From the NCBI GenBank assembly GCA_041920215.1, contig JAYRSJ010000001.1:1-64000 (forward strand): a DNA stretch of 64,000 bases, read 5' to 3'. This document shows positions 16,666 through 25,248 of this stretch, piece by piece (the first letter of the stretch is position 1; every line of letters begins with the position of its first letter). The translations under genes were made by a program, and so were the position numbers. The stretch is from JAYRSJ01 sp041920215 (GTDB taxonomy: Bacteria; Pseudomonadota; Gammaproteobacteria; Burkholderiales; Burkholderiaceae_C). The notes under the pieces are model-generated. The model was not told the DNA's origin. It saw only the letters and a program-made list of their open reading frames with translations, and ran no database searches.

Positions 16666-19062
16666 ATGCAGCCGCGCCTGCTCCTGATTGCCCTTCTCTT
16701 CCCGTCGGCCCTGCTGAGCTTCACCCCGGCGCTGCAGGCCCAGGGCTACCAGCAACCCAGCGCGGCGGTGCGCGAGGCGCTCAACACCCCGGCGCTGCCG
16801 CGCCTGCTGGTCTCGCCCGACAAAAAGACCCTGGCCCTGGTCGAGCAGCGCCGCTACAGCAGCATCGAGGAACTGGAACGCCCGGCCCTGCATCTGGCCG
16901 GCCTGCGCTTCGACCCGGCCAGCGGCACCTCGCCGACGCTGGCGCCGATTCAGCGCCTGCGCCTGCGCGCGCTGCTGGAGCCCGAGACCACCGAGCGCAC
17001 GGTGGAGCTGCCGGCCGGCGGCGCCTTCCACGGCTTCGAATGGGCGCCGGACGGCCGCCGCTTCGTGCTGGAGCGCCGCAGCGCCCAGGCCAACGAGCTG
17101 TGGGTGGGCGAGGTGGCCAGCGGCCGGCTGCGCCAGATCAGCGGTCTGCGCCTCAACAATGTGCTGGGCCAGGGCGAGATCGCCTGGCTCAATCCCCAAG
17201 AGCTGGTGGTGCTGAGCGTCGAGCGCCGCGGACCGCCGCCGCGCCAGGCCATCAGCCCGGTGATACAGCAGAGCAGCGGCCGCGCCTCGCCCGAGCGCAC
17301 CTATGCCGATCTGCTGCGTTCGCCGCATGACGAGGCGCTGTTCGAGTACCACGCACGCTCGCGCATGAGCCTGGTGAACCTGGCCAATGGCAGCGTGCGC
17401 GAGATCGGCGAGCCCGGCCTGTTCCACACCATCAGCAGTGTCGGTGCCGGCCAGTACCTGTTGACCGAGCGCCTGGTGCGCCCCTTCAGCTACCACCTGA
17501 CCTGGGACGATTTCGCCCAGGTGATCGAGGTGCGCGGCCGCAACGGCCGGGTGCTGCGCGAGCTGGCCCGGCTGCCGATGAAGGAAGGGGTGGCGATAGA
17601 CGGCGCGCTGCAGGGGCCGCGCATCTTCTACCCGAGCCCCAGCGAGGATGCGGCGGTCTACTGGGTGGAGGCGCTGGACGGCGGCAACCCGGCCAGCCGG
17701 GTGGCCTTCCGCGACCGCCTGATGCGCCTGGACCCGCCCTATGAGGGCGAGGCGCGCGAGGTGCAGCGCATGCCGCACCGCTTCAGCCGCCTGCGCTTTC
17801 TGGACGACGGCCAGCATGCGCTGCTGACCGAGACCGACCGCAGCCGCGCCTGGACCCGCAGCTATCTGCTGCCGCTCAACGGCAACCAGAGCAAGCCGCT
17901 GTTCGAGCATGCGCTGCGCGAACGCTTCCGCCATCCTGGCCTGCCGTTGATGCGCACGCTGGCCAACGGCCATCAGGTGATACAGAGCACGCCACAGGGC
18001 GAGATCTTCCTGGTCGGCCAGGGGGCCAGCGCGCGCGGCGAACGGCCCTTTCTCGACCGCCTCTCGCTGCGCGATCTGACCAGCCAGCGCCAGTTCCAGT
18101 CGGTCGAGAGCCATCACGAGACGCCGCTGGCCCTGCTGGACAACGGCCGCCTGCTGATACAGCGCGAGGGCCAGGCCGAACCGCCCAATCTGTACCTGCG
18201 CGAGGCGGGCGGCGGCGGCAGCAGCGCGCTGACCCGCATCAAGGATCCGCAGCCGCAGCTGCGCCGCATCCACCGCGAGCTGGTGCGCTTCAAGCGCGCC
18301 GATGGGGTGGACCTGTCGTTCTGGCTGCACTTGCCGCCCGACTACAAGCCCGGCCAGCGCCGCCCCACGCTGGTCTGGGCCTACCCGCTGGAGTTCGACG
18401 ATCCGACGCTGGCCGGTCAGGCCAGCGCTGCGCCCAACCGCTATGCCAGCTATCCCGGCCTCAGCGCGGCCCTGCTGGCGCTGGACGGCTTTGTGGTGCT
18501 CAGCGACGCGACCATGCCGGTGGTCGGCGACATCCGCAGCATCAATGACGGCTTCCTCGAACAGATCGCGATGAATGCGCGCGCCATCATCGACAAGGCC
18601 GAGGACCTGGGCGTCAGCGACAGCCGCCGCATGGCCATAGGCGGCCACAGCTACGGCGCCTTCATGGCGGTCAATCTGCTGGCCCATACCCAGCTGTTCA
18701 AGGCCGGCATCGCCCGCAGCGGCGCCTACAACCGGACGCTGACACCCTTCGGTTTCCAGAGCGAGCGGCGCTCGCTGTGGGATGCGCGCGAGACCTATCT
18801 GAAGCTCTCGCCCCTGCTCTATGCCAACCAGATCAAGGAGCCGCTGCTGCTGATCCACGGCGAGGCCGACAACAACTCCGGCACCTTCCCGCTGCAAAGC
18901 GAGCGCCTCTACCAGGCGCTCAACGGCCTGGGCGGAACCGTGCGCTACGTGGCCCTGCCGCATGAGGCCCATGCCTATGGCGCACGCGAATCCATCGGCC
19001 ACACGCAGTGGGAGATGAGCCAGTGGTTGAAGCGCCACCTGGGCGATCCGCGCGAGCGTTAG
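16666..19062 (+). CDS. S9 family peptidase (prolyl oligopeptidase / glutamyl peptidase type)
   Basis: This 798-residue secreted serine peptidase starts with a signal peptide (cleavage near ALQAQG). A long beta-propeller-like region follows (about 40-530), and a C-terminal alpha/beta hydrolase (about 560-798) completes it. The nucleophile lies in GGHSYGAFMAVNLLAH. The acid is in LLLIHGEADNNSGTFP, and the His is in LPHEAHAYG. The spacing and the wording of the Asp block (EADNNSGTFPLQSERLY) resemble plant-type glutamyl endopeptidases of subfamily S9D more than classical prolyl oligopeptidase. It would trim peptides in the periplasm or outside the cell. The gene may share a transcript with the AEC transporter (52-base gap). 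It is convergent with the PAS kinase (13-base gap). Confidence 0.9.
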   Translation: MQPRLLLIALLFPSALLSFTPALQAQGYQQPSAAVREALNTPALPRLLVSPDKKTLALVEQRRYSSIEELERPALHLAGLRFDPASGTSPTLAPIQRLRLRALLEPETTERTVELPAGGAFHGFEWAPDGRRFVLERRSAQANELWVGEVASGRLRQISGLRLNNVLGQGEIAWLNPQELVVLSVERRGPPPRQAISPVIQQSSGRASPERTYADLLRSPHDEALFEYHARSRMSLVNLANGSVREIGEPGLFHTISSVGAGQYLLTERLVRPFSYHLTWDDFAQVIEVRGRNGRVLRELARLPMKEGVAIDGALQGPRIFYPSPSEDAAVYWVEALDGGNPASRVAFRDRLMRLDPPYEGEAREVQRMPHRFSRLRFLDDGQHALLTETDRSRAWTRSYLLPLNGNQSKPLFEHALRERFRHPGLPLMRTLANGHQVIQSTPQGEIFLVGQGASARGERPFLDRLSLRDLTSQRQFQSVESHHETPLALLDNGRLLIQREGQAEPPNLYLREAGGGGSSALTRIKDPQPQLRRIHRELVRFKRADGVDLSFWLHLPPDYKPGQRRPTLVWAYPLEFDDPTLAGQASAAPNRYASYPGLSAALLALDGFVVLSDATMPVVGDIRSINDGFLEQIAMNARAIIDKAEDLGVSDSRRMAIGGHSYGAFMAVNLLAHTQLFKAGIARSGAYNRTLTPFGFQSERRSLWDARETYLKLSPLLYANQIKEPLLLIHGEADNNSGTFPLQSERLYQALNGLGGTVRYVALPHEAHAYGARESIGHTQWEMSQWLKRHLGDPRER

Positions 19063-19075
19063 CGTCCAGCGCGCC

Positions 19076-21595
19076 TCACAGATCGGCGCCGACCTGGGTG
19101 TCCTGCGCGCCGCGCAGCGGCAGGAAGATCTCGAACAGCGCGCCCCCCTCGGGCCGGTTCGACGCGCGGATGCGCCCGCCATGCACCTCCAGGATCTTGC
19201 GGCAGATCGCCAGGCCCAGGCCGGTGCCGCCCGAGCCGTCCTTGGTGGTGCTGGACTGCACGAAGGCCTCGAAGATGCTCTCCAGCTCGGCCGGCGGAAT
19301 GCCAGGGCCCTGGTCGGCCACGCTCAGCAGGATCTCGCCCTGCGGCGTGATGCGCCCGCCGACCTCGATCAGCGCGCCCGCGGGCGAGAACTTGATCGCA
19401 TTGGCCACCACATTGCGCACCACCTGCTGGAAGCGCAGCGGGTCGGCCTTGGCGCTCAGCGGCTCCTCGCCCAGCGCGGTCTGCAGGCGCAGCTGCTTGC
19501 GCCGCAGCAGCGGGCCCAGCTCCTGCAGCACGCTGCGCAGCGGCTGGCGCAGGTCGCAGCGCTCCATATCGAAGGTCCCTACCGCGCTCTCGATCTTGGA
19601 GACATCCAGCAGATCGTTCACCAGGGCCAGCATGCGCTGGCCGGCCGCATGGATGTCGCCGAACATCGCCGCCAGCTTGGGGGCATCGCGACCGCGCGTC
19701 GCGCCCAGCTCGGAGAAGCCCAGGATGGACTGCAGCGGCGTGCGCAGCTCATGGCTGATGTTGGCGATGAACTCGGACTTGGCGCGCGAGGCCTCCTCGG
19801 CCGCGTCACGGGCCTCGCGGGTGGCGCGCTCGGCCTCGCGGAACTCGCTGACATCCATCAGTGTGTTCAGCGTGCCCGCGACCCGGCCATCCTCCTCGTG
19901 CAGCATCACCTTGGTGACCAGCATGTCGCGCGGCTTGCCCTGGCTGTCCAGCAGCTGGGTCTCGTAGCGCAGCGTGCCGCCCTCGCGCTGCAGGCGCTCG
20001 TCCTGCTGCTCGTGCACGCGACGTTCGCTGGGCGGCAGGAAGCTGCCCACCGCCCGCCCTATCACCTGCTCGCGGCTGCGGCCGGTGAAGGCCTCCCAGG
20101 CCCGGTTGACCGTCTTGTAGACACCGCCGGCATCGACCAGCGAGATCGGCTGCGGACTCATCTCCAGCAGCAGGCCGGTCAGCGCCAGCTGGCGCTGCAG
20201 CTGCTGCTCGGCCACATAGCGGGCGGTGACATCGACCGCGCTGCCGGCAAAGCCGCTGATGCCGGCGGGCCCGAACAGCGGCACGACCGCGATATCGAAG
20301 CGGCGGCGCACCCCGTCGGCGCCAAGCATGAAGGCCGCGCTGCCGCGCACCCCCTGGCGCTCGTCAGGGCTGAACAGCGCAGCCACCCGCGCGCGATCCT
20401 GCGGCTCGACCAGATCCTGCAGGCAGCGGCCCATCGCGCTCTCGGCCCGCTCGGCGGTGATGGCCGACCAGCGCGCGTTGACAAAGGTGAGCCGGCCGTC
20501 CAGCGCGGCGCGAAAGATCAGCTCCTGCACGCTCTTGAGCACCACCGCCATCTCGCGTTCGCGCAGGGCCACTTGGGCATGGGCACGCTCGGCCGCGGCG
20601 CGCGCCTGCTCGCGGGCGTTGACGCTGCGGCTGAGCAGCACCGCGCCGGTGGCGATCAGCAGCAGACCGGCCGCGCCTATGCCCAGCAGATTGCCCATGG
20701 AGCTGCGCCAATGGGCGAGCGCATTGGGGACCTCCTGCTCCACCACCACCAGCAGCGGCCGGCTGCGCGACGCGCGCCAGGCCACCAGCTTGTGGGCCTC
20801 GCCGATGCCGCGGCCCTGGTAGCTGCCATGCTCCTGGCGCTCCAGCAGGCCGGCCAGCACCGGATGCCTGCCGAGCCGACTGCCCGCCTCCAGACCCAGC
20901 CCGTCGGTGGATGCCAGCAGCTGGCCGCCATAGCTCAGCAGCATGGCTTCGCTGCCGCTGCCGGCCAGTGCGGTCTGCTGGTAGTTGGCCAGCGCGTCGG
21001 GGTTGATCAGCGCCACCAGCAGCGCACCGGGGTAGGCGGTGTTGGTCCGCAGGCGGCGGATCAGCGGCAGGGTGCTGACCTTGCTGCGCGCCGGCGCCTC
21101 CGCCAGGTCGACGAGGCTGCGGCCAGGCATCAACGGCAGCAGGGCCTCGGCCCCGTAACCCGGCAGCCGGCCCCAGCGCTGCAGCGGCAGCTGCAGGCCG
21201 ATTTCGCGCGGCCGGGAACTGGCCAGCACCTGCCCCTGCGCATCGATCAGCGCCAGGCTGCGCAGAAAGGGCAGGCCCAGCAGGGTCTGGTCGAACAAGG
21301 CGCGCGCGCTCTCGGCATCGGTGGTGGCCAGCACGCTGTCGCCCACCGCCGCCAGGGCCAGCGCGGCGGTGTCAATCGTGCGGCTGGCCTGGTCCTCCAG
21401 CACCCGGGCCAGCAGCTCGTTGCGCTCGCCGGCATCGCGCAGCGCCTCGCGGCGCTCCCACCAGGCGATGCCCAGCAGGGCCAGAGCCAGCAGCAGGGCC
21501 GCCAGCCCCGCGCCCAGCTGCACCAGGCGGTGATCGCGGCGCCGCAGACGCGGCGGCAGCAGCGGAGGCGGAGCGGCAGTGGGCGTTGGGATCAT
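19076..21595 (-). CDS. membrane PAS histidine kinase with periplasmic Cache-like sensor
   Basis: This is an 839-residue sensor kinase. After a basic Pro-rich start comes a first helix (about 28-47) and a periplasmic double-Cache-like domain (about 50-300, with FLRSLALIDAQGQVLASS). A second helix lies near 310-330. Two PAS domains follow, the second with ISLVDAGGVYKTVNRAW. The HisKA motif is FIANISHELRTPLQSILGF, and the HATPase has NVVANAIKFSPAGA, DQGPGIPPAELESIFEAF and GTGLGLAICRKI. No C-terminal receiver is present, so the phosphate must go to separate REC proteins; several are encoded just upstream. It is the last gene of the operon REC - HD-GYP - SBP_bac_3 - kinase (38-base gap to the binding protein). 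Confidence 0.93.
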   Translation of the reverse strand: MIPTPTAAPPPLLPPRLRRRDHRLVQLGAGLAALLLALALLGIAWWERREALRDAGERNELLARVLEDQASRTIDTAALALAAVGDSVLATTDAESARALFDQTLLGLPFLRSLALIDAQGQVLASSRPREIGLQLPLQRWGRLPGYGAEALLPLMPGRSLVDLAEAPARSKVSTLPLIRRLRTNTAYPGALLVALINPDALANYQQTALAGSGSEAMLLSYGGQLLASTDGLGLEAGSRLGRHPVLAGLLERQEHGSYQGRGIGEAHKLVAWRASRSRPLLVVVEQEVPNALAHWRSSMGNLLGIGAAGLLLIATGAVLLSRSVNAREQARAAAERAHAQVALREREMAVVLKSVQELIFRAALDGRLTFVNARWSAITAERAESAMGRCLQDLVEPQDRARVAALFSPDERQGVRGSAAFMLGADGVRRRFDIAVVPLFGPAGISGFAGSAVDVTARYVAEQQLQRQLALTGLLLEMSPQPISLVDAGGVYKTVNRAWEAFTGRSREQVIGRAVGSFLPPSERRVHEQQDERLQREGGTLRYETQLLDSQGKPRDMLVTKVMLHEEDGRVAGTLNTLMDVSEFREAERATREARDAAEEASRAKSEFIANISHELRTPLQSILGFSELGATRGRDAPKLAAMFGDIHAAGQRMLALVNDLLDVSKIESAVGTFDMERCDLRQPLRSVLQELGPLLRRKQLRLQTALGEEPLSAKADPLRFQQVVRNVVANAIKFSPAGALIEVGGRITPQGEILLSVADQGPGIPPAELESIFEAFVQSSTTKDGSGGTGLGLAICRKILEVHGGRIRASNRPEGGALFEIFLPLRGAQDTQVGADL

Positions 21596-21633
21596 GAAGA
21601 GACGGTGCGGCAGCAGGGCGCTGAAGCGGTGCC

Positions 21634-22449
21634 TCAGTTGACCATGATTTCGGCCAGGCCATGGCGGCGTGCGGCGGCGGCCAGCCGGCCATCGCGCTTG
21701 ATGGCGGCGACGAAATCGTCCATGCGCCGCAGCCAGGCGGCGTCGCCGCGCCGCAGCGCATAGGCATAGGGCAGCACATGGAAGGGCTGAGGCGGCGACA
21801 CCAGCCGCGCCCAGTCGGCGTTATCCAGCAGGCGCCGGCTGTAGGGATAGTCCGTCATGAAGACATCGACCCGACCCGATTCCAGCTCGCGCTCGCGGGT
21901 GGCCGGCGGACTGATGACGGCCATCTCGGCCTGCTTCAGGGCCTTGCGCATCACCGGCTCCATGAAGGTGCCGGCCTGCACCGCCACCACCACCCCCGGC
22001 TGATCGATGTCGGACCACTGGCGCACGACACGGCTGGAGCGGGTGGTGACGGCATAGATATCGCTCTGCAGATAGGGCTGGGTGAAGCTCAGCTGGGACT
22101 GGCGCTGCGGCAGCACGCCGATCGCGAACATCGCCACATCGCAGCGCTGGGTGTTCAGATCGTCGACCAGGCTGGGGAAGGCGCTGTCCACATACTCCAG
22201 CTTGACTCCCAGGTCGCGCGCCAGCTCGGCCGACAGATCGATGTCGATGCCGCTGAGCTTCTGGTTGCGCGGGTTGCGGTAGGTGATGCCGTAGTAGTCG
22301 GGCCAGATGCAGACGCGCAGCGGCGCGCCGGAGGCCAGGCGCTCCAGCACCGGCTGGGCGCGCGCCGGTTCGGCGCCCGCGCGACCCAGGGTCAGCAGCA
22401 GCGCAGCTGCCAGCAGGGCCGCCAGCACCCAGGTGGACGGTTTCCTCAT
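21634..22449 (-). CDS. periplasmic amino-acid-type binding protein (SBP_bac_3)
   Basis: This is a 271-residue secreted solute-binding protein. A signal peptide ends near GRAGAEP. The mature chain has PLRVCIWPDYYGITYRN, then LSGIDIDLSAELARDLGVKLEYV, LNTQRCDVAMFAIGVLPQRQ and LSFTQPYL. A late FMTDYPYSRRLL completes the two-lobe family 3 pattern. No ABC permease or ATPase is nearby. It is sandwiched between an HD-GYP gene and a membrane histidine kinase in one operon. A sensory role, delivering or reporting a ligand to the kinase, is therefore more likely than uptake; that is inference from context. Confidence 0.88.
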   Translation of the reverse strand: MRKPSTWVLAALLAAALLLTLGRAGAEPARAQPVLERLASGAPLRVCIWPDYYGITYRNPRNQKLSGIDIDLSAELARDLGVKLEYVDSAFPSLVDDLNTQRCDVAMFAIGVLPQRQSQLSFTQPYLQSDIYAVTTRSSRVVRQWSDIDQPGVVVAVQAGTFMEPVMRKALKQAEMAVISPPATRERELESGRVDVFMTDYPYSRRLLDNADWARLVSPPQPFHVLPYAYALRRGDAAWLRRMDDFVAAIKRDGRLAAAARRHGLAEIMVN

Positions 22450-22470
22450 CGCGTTCTCTCCATAGCTCGC

Positions 22471-23259
22471 TCAGGACTCATCGACCAGCACCTCGAAGCT
22501 GGGCGGGTGGCTGTTGATGTAGTTGCGCACCGCGATCAGCTGCTCGGCATGGGCCAGGAACAAGTCGACCAGTTCCGGGTCAAAGGCCGCGCCGCGCTGC
22601 TCGGCCAGCATCTGCAGGGCCACATCATCGGCGAAGGCCTTGCGGTAGCAACGGTCCATGGTCAGCGCGTCGAAGAAGTCCACCAGCGCGACCAGGCGGC
22701 CGCTGAGCGGAATGGCGCTGCCAGCCAGACCGCGCGGATAGCCCTGCCCGTCCCAGCGCTCATGGTGGGTCAGCGCGATCTCGGCGGCCAGCTGGAACAG
22801 CGGCACCCGCGAGCGCCCCAGAATCTGCGAGCCGATCAGCGGATGCCGGTTCATCACCAGACGCTCCTCGGCGTTGTAGCGGCCGGGCTTCTTCAGCACG
22901 CCGTCGGGCACGCCGATCTTGCCGATGTCATGCATCGGTGCGGCGCGGCGCAGCATGCGGCTGTAGTCGGCCGACTGGTCGGCCAGCACCGCCAGGGCCT
23001 CGGCCAGATAGCCGATGCGCATGATGTGGGCACCGGTATCGTCGTCGCGCAGATCGGCCGCCAGCGCCAGGCGCAGCAGCGCCTCGTGGTGGGCGCGGGT
23101 GACCTCGCGCAGCGCCTCGTTGCGCTCCTGGTACATGCGGCCCAGGTCGGCCACGATGCGCTCCATCTGCGCGGCCGCGCCGGCATCGAACATCAGCTCG
23201 GCCGGGCGCGTCGTCAGCTCAGGGTCCAGAAGACCGTGCAGGCTGTTGCGGCTGCTCAT
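22471..23259 (-). CDS. HD-GYP domain cyclic-di-GMP phosphodiesterase
   Basis: This 262-residue cytoplasmic protein has a short N-terminal helix region (about 1-60) and a full HD-GYP domain. Metal and signature residues are present: DDDTGAHIMRIG, the HD pair in APMHDIGKIG (about 110), HPLIGSQIL, ALTHHERWDGQGYPRGLAG (GYP near 172) and VALVDFFDALTMDR. Hydrolysis of cyclic-di-GMP is therefore plausible. It has no receiver domain of its own. The gene upstream, overlapping by ATGA, encodes a stand-alone REC, so the two may work as a split version of the common REC-HD-GYP protein. The start was fixed by this overlap. Confidence 0.92.
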   Translation of the reverse strand: MSSRNSLHGLLDPELTTRPAELMFDAGAAAQMERIVADLGRMYQERNEALREVTRAHHEALLRLALAADLRDDDTGAHIMRIGYLAEALAVLADQSADYSRMLRRAAPMHDIGKIGVPDGVLKKPGRYNAEERLVMNRHPLIGSQILGRSRVPLFQLAAEIALTHHERWDGQGYPRGLAGSAIPLSGRLVALVDFFDALTMDRCYRKAFADDVALQMLAEQRGAAFDPELVDLFLAHAEQLIAVRNYINSHPPSFEVLVDES

Positions 23260-23627
23260 GCGGCCTCCCACATCGCCGCGATGGCGTCGATCAGCTGCAG
23301 CGGGCTGAAGGGCTTGACCAGATAGGCCGAGGCCCCCGCACGCTGGCCGGCCTCGCGGTCGCTGGCCTGGCCACGCGCGGTCAGCAGAATCACCGGCACC
23401 TGGCCCAGGGCCGGCAGCGCGCGCAGGCGCCGGCAGACCGCCAGGCCGTCCAGCGCCCCCGGCATCATCACATCCAGCAGCACCAGCTCGGGCTGCACCG
23501 CCTGCGCGATCAGCAGCGCCGTCTCGCCGTCCTGCGCCTCATAGACGTCGTAGTCCTCGAACTCGAGGGTCATGCGGATCAGCTTGCGGATATCGGCATG
23601 GTCATCAACGATCAGGATCTTCTTCAT
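23256..23627 (-). CDS. stand-alone receiver-domain protein (CheY-like)
   Basis: This 123-residue single receiver domain has KKILIVDDHADI, the phospho-acceptor Asp in LVLLDVMMPG, the Thr in VILLTARG and the Lys in YLVKPFSPLQL. It has no output domain. The start is at MKKILIV, preceded by GAGG; upstream in-frame starts would add an unrelated Pro-rich leader. Its stop overlaps the HD-GYP start by ATGA, so it should be made together with it. It is a candidate phospho-acceptor for the PAS kinase at the end of the operon, and it may control the HD-GYP enzyme. That partnership is inference. Confidence 0.92.
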   Translation of the reverse strand: MKKILIVDDHADIRKLIRMTLEFEDYDVYEAQDGETALLIAQAVQPELVLLDVMMPGALDGLAVCRRLRALPALGQVPVILLTARGQASDREAGQRAGASAYLVKPFSPLQLIDAIAAMWEAA

Positions 23628-23680
23628 GGCGGCCTCGCGCGGCGTTGGCGGCATTGGCCGCGTTGCATTGCTTGGCATGG

Positions 23681-23710
23681 TATCACTTGTATCATTTCAA
23701 TCAGACAATC
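23681..23710. promoter_or_regulatory. AT-rich promoter/operator with tandem TATCAyTT elements
   Basis: In the divergent gap between the REC-HD-GYP operon and the HTH-REC gene, TATCACTT (23681-23688) and TATCATTT (23690-23697) lie nine bases apart, and ACAATC follows at 23705-23710. The same TATCATTT ... ACAATC arrangement recurs upstream of the chemoreceptor gene at 25234-25256. The stretch is strikingly AT-rich against its surroundings. Confidence 0.5.
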
Positions 23711-23720
23711 TCTGTGCAGC

Positions 23721-23744
23721 ATTCGGTGAAATATTCGGCAAAAT
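23721..23744. repeat. tandem 12-bp direct repeat before the HTH-REC gene
   Basis: ATTCGGTGAAAT (23721-23732) is followed immediately by ATTCGGCAAAAT (23733-23744), ten of twelve bases identical. The pair ends six bases before the ATG at 23751. A protein bound here would block translation initiation or transcription. Autoregulation by the encoded HTH-REC protein is the simplest guess. Confidence 0.5.
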
Positions 23745-23750
23745 CGCGCC

Positions 23751-24389
23751 ATGTCCGAAACCAGTCTGCTCGACGACGCCGCCCGCACCGACTTCAGTAC
23801 GCTGGAGGTGGCGCGCCTGCTTGGCATGGCCGTGCGCTCGGTGCAGCTGATGGTGGACCGGGGCGAGCTCTCGGCCTGGAAGACACCGGGCGGGCATCGC
23901 CGCATTGCGCGTGAGTCCATCGAGGACTGGCTGGCCCGGCGCGGCCGCGGCGAGTCGGCCGGCAGCGCTGCGCCGCCGGCACGGCCGCGCGCCGAGCCCG
24001 CGCGCCAGCGCGTGCTGCTGATCGAGGATTCGGTGCACTACCAGAACCTGGTCAGCCTGCTGCTGAGCCAGCAGTTCCCCGAGATCGAGCTGCACATCGC
24101 CTCGGACGGCATTGTTGGCCTGGCGATGTACGGACAGCTGCAGCCCGACGTGCTGATCGTCGACATCCTGCTGCCCGGCATCGACGGTGCCACCCTGATC
24201 ACCAGCCTGCGCTCCAAGCCCCAGTTCGCCCGCAGCCGCCTGCTGGTGCTGACCGCGCTGGACGAGGCCCAGCGTGCGCCCTATGCCTTCGCGCTGAGCG
24301 GCTTGCCGGTGCTGCACAAGCCGCAGCTGGTCACCGGCCTGCCGCCGCTGCTGAAGGCCGCACTGGCGGAGGCTGCCGGCGCGCGATGA
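23751..24389 (+). CDS. HTH (MerR/excisionase-type) - receiver domain regulator
   Basis: This 212-residue protein has an unusual order. The N-terminus is a winged MerR/excisionase-like helix-turn-helix (about residues 13-65: FSTLEVARLLGMAVRSVQ, then WKTPGGHRRI and SIEDWLARR). After a Pro/Ala linker comes a C-terminal receiver (about 85-205) with VLLIEDSVHY, the Asp in LIVDILLPGIDG, LVLTAL and the Lys of LHKPQL. Classical regulators place the receiver first. Phosphorylation would be expected to control DNA binding. It is divergent from the REC-HD-GYP operon and overlaps the following REC-Hpt gene by ATGA. Tandem 12-bp repeats sit just before its start. Confidence 0.88.
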   Translation: MSETSLLDDAARTDFSTLEVARLLGMAVRSVQLMVDRGELSAWKTPGGHRRIARESIEDWLARRGRGESAGSAAPPARPRAEPARQRVLLIEDSVHYQNLVSLLLSQQFPEIELHIASDGIVGLAMYGQLQPDVLIVDILLPGIDGATLITSLRSKPQFARSRLLVLTALDEAQRAPYAFALSGLPVLHKPQLVTGLPPLLKAALAEAAGAR

Positions 24390-25120
24390 AGCCCTGGCCG
24401 CTGCCCCGCGTACTGCTGGTCGAAGACGATGTCTCGCTGCAGCGCTTTGTGCAGCTGGCCCTGGATGAGCAGGCGATCGAGCTGCTGTGCGTCAGTTCGG
24501 TGGAGGAGGCTCTGCGCACCCTGGCTGCCGGCAGCGTCACGCTGCTGATCACCGATCTGATGCTGCCGGGCCGCTCCGGCCTGGAGCTGGTCGAGGAACT
24601 GGCGGCCCGGCCCGCGCTGCGCGGCTCGGCCCGCATCGCGGTGTTCAGCGCCGGCCTGCAGCCGGCGGTACGCGAGCGCCTGGCCCCCTTGCCGGTCTGG
24701 CGCCTGCTGGACAAGCCCTGCAGCGTCGCCGCGCTGGAGGACTGCGTGCGCGACGCATTGCAAGTTGGCGGCGTGCCGGTAGAGGCGGACAGCCCAGCGT
24801 CCGGCGCCCAGGCGACCGCCATCGCCGAATTCTTTGGCGGTAATGCCGAGCTGTACCAGCAATTTCGGGGCAGTTGCCTGCGCCAGTTCGCGCAGGATGG
24901 CTTGGCTGGCGAGCAGGCCTGTCAGGCCCAGGATGCGGCGGCCCTGCAACGCCTGGCCCACAGCCTCAAGAGCGTGCTGCTGACCCTGGGCCATCAGGCC
25001 CTGTCCGAGCAGGCCTACCGGCTGGAGCTGGACTGCGCCGACAGCGATGCCGGCAGCGCCTGGCCAGCCCGTCGCCGGGCCTGGCAGCAGCTGAACCAAG
25101 GCATTAGCGCGCTGCGCTGA
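24386..25120 (+). CDS. receiver - Hpt phosphotransfer protein
   Basis: This is a 244-residue cytoplasmic two-domain protein. The receiver (about 7-125) has VLLVEDDVSL, the Asp in LITDLMLPGRSG, FSAGL in place of the usual Thr/Ser block and the Lys of LLDKPCS. The C-terminal Hpt domain (about 145-240) has the phospho-acceptor His in QRLAHSLKSVLLTLG. Such a protein can pass phosphate between receivers. Here it could link the PAS kinase, the lone REC and the HTH-REC protein into a relay; that is inference. It overlaps the HTH-REC gene by ATGA and is followed by a gap of 194 bases with the chemoreceptor promoter. Confidence 0.88.
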   Translation: MKPWPLPRVLLVEDDVSLQRFVQLALDEQAIELLCVSSVEEALRTLAAGSVTLLITDLMLPGRSGLELVEELAARPALRGSARIAVFSAGLQPAVRERLAPLPVWRLLDKPCSVAALEDCVRDALQVGGVPVEADSPASGAQATAIAEFFGGNAELYQQFRGSCLRQFAQDGLAGEQACQAQDAAALQRLAHSLKSVLLTLGHQALSEQAYRLELDCADSDAGSAWPARRRAWQQLNQGISALR

Positions 25121-25202
25121 ACCCCGCCTCTGCCACCCGCCGCAGCCCCCCCGGCGCAAGACCGACAGGCGGCAGCGCAGCTCACCCCTATGCGCATACT
25201 TC

Positions 25203-25248
25203 GTGATAAATGATACTTTATATTTCTCATAAATATCATTTTCATCAC
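25203..25248. promoter_or_regulatory. long AT-rich palindrome upstream of the chemoreceptor gene
   Basis: The core arms are AAATGATA (25208-25215) and TATCATTT (25234-25241). Inner arms TTTAT (25217-25221) and ATAAA (25229-25233) enclose the seven-base loop ATTTCTC, with one bulged C. Outer arms GTGAT (25203-25207) and ATCAC (25244-25248) extend it with small bulges. A -10-like TACAAT follows at 25250-25255, so the palindrome covers the -35 region of the presumed chemoreceptor promoter. This suggests an operator or activator site. Confidence 0.6.

Noticed and set aside
16573..21763. Two very long frames of about 860 codons opposite the S9 peptidase and the PAS kinase.
   Set aside because: Both are low-complexity shadows of genes with clear motifs; high GC leaves antisense frames open.
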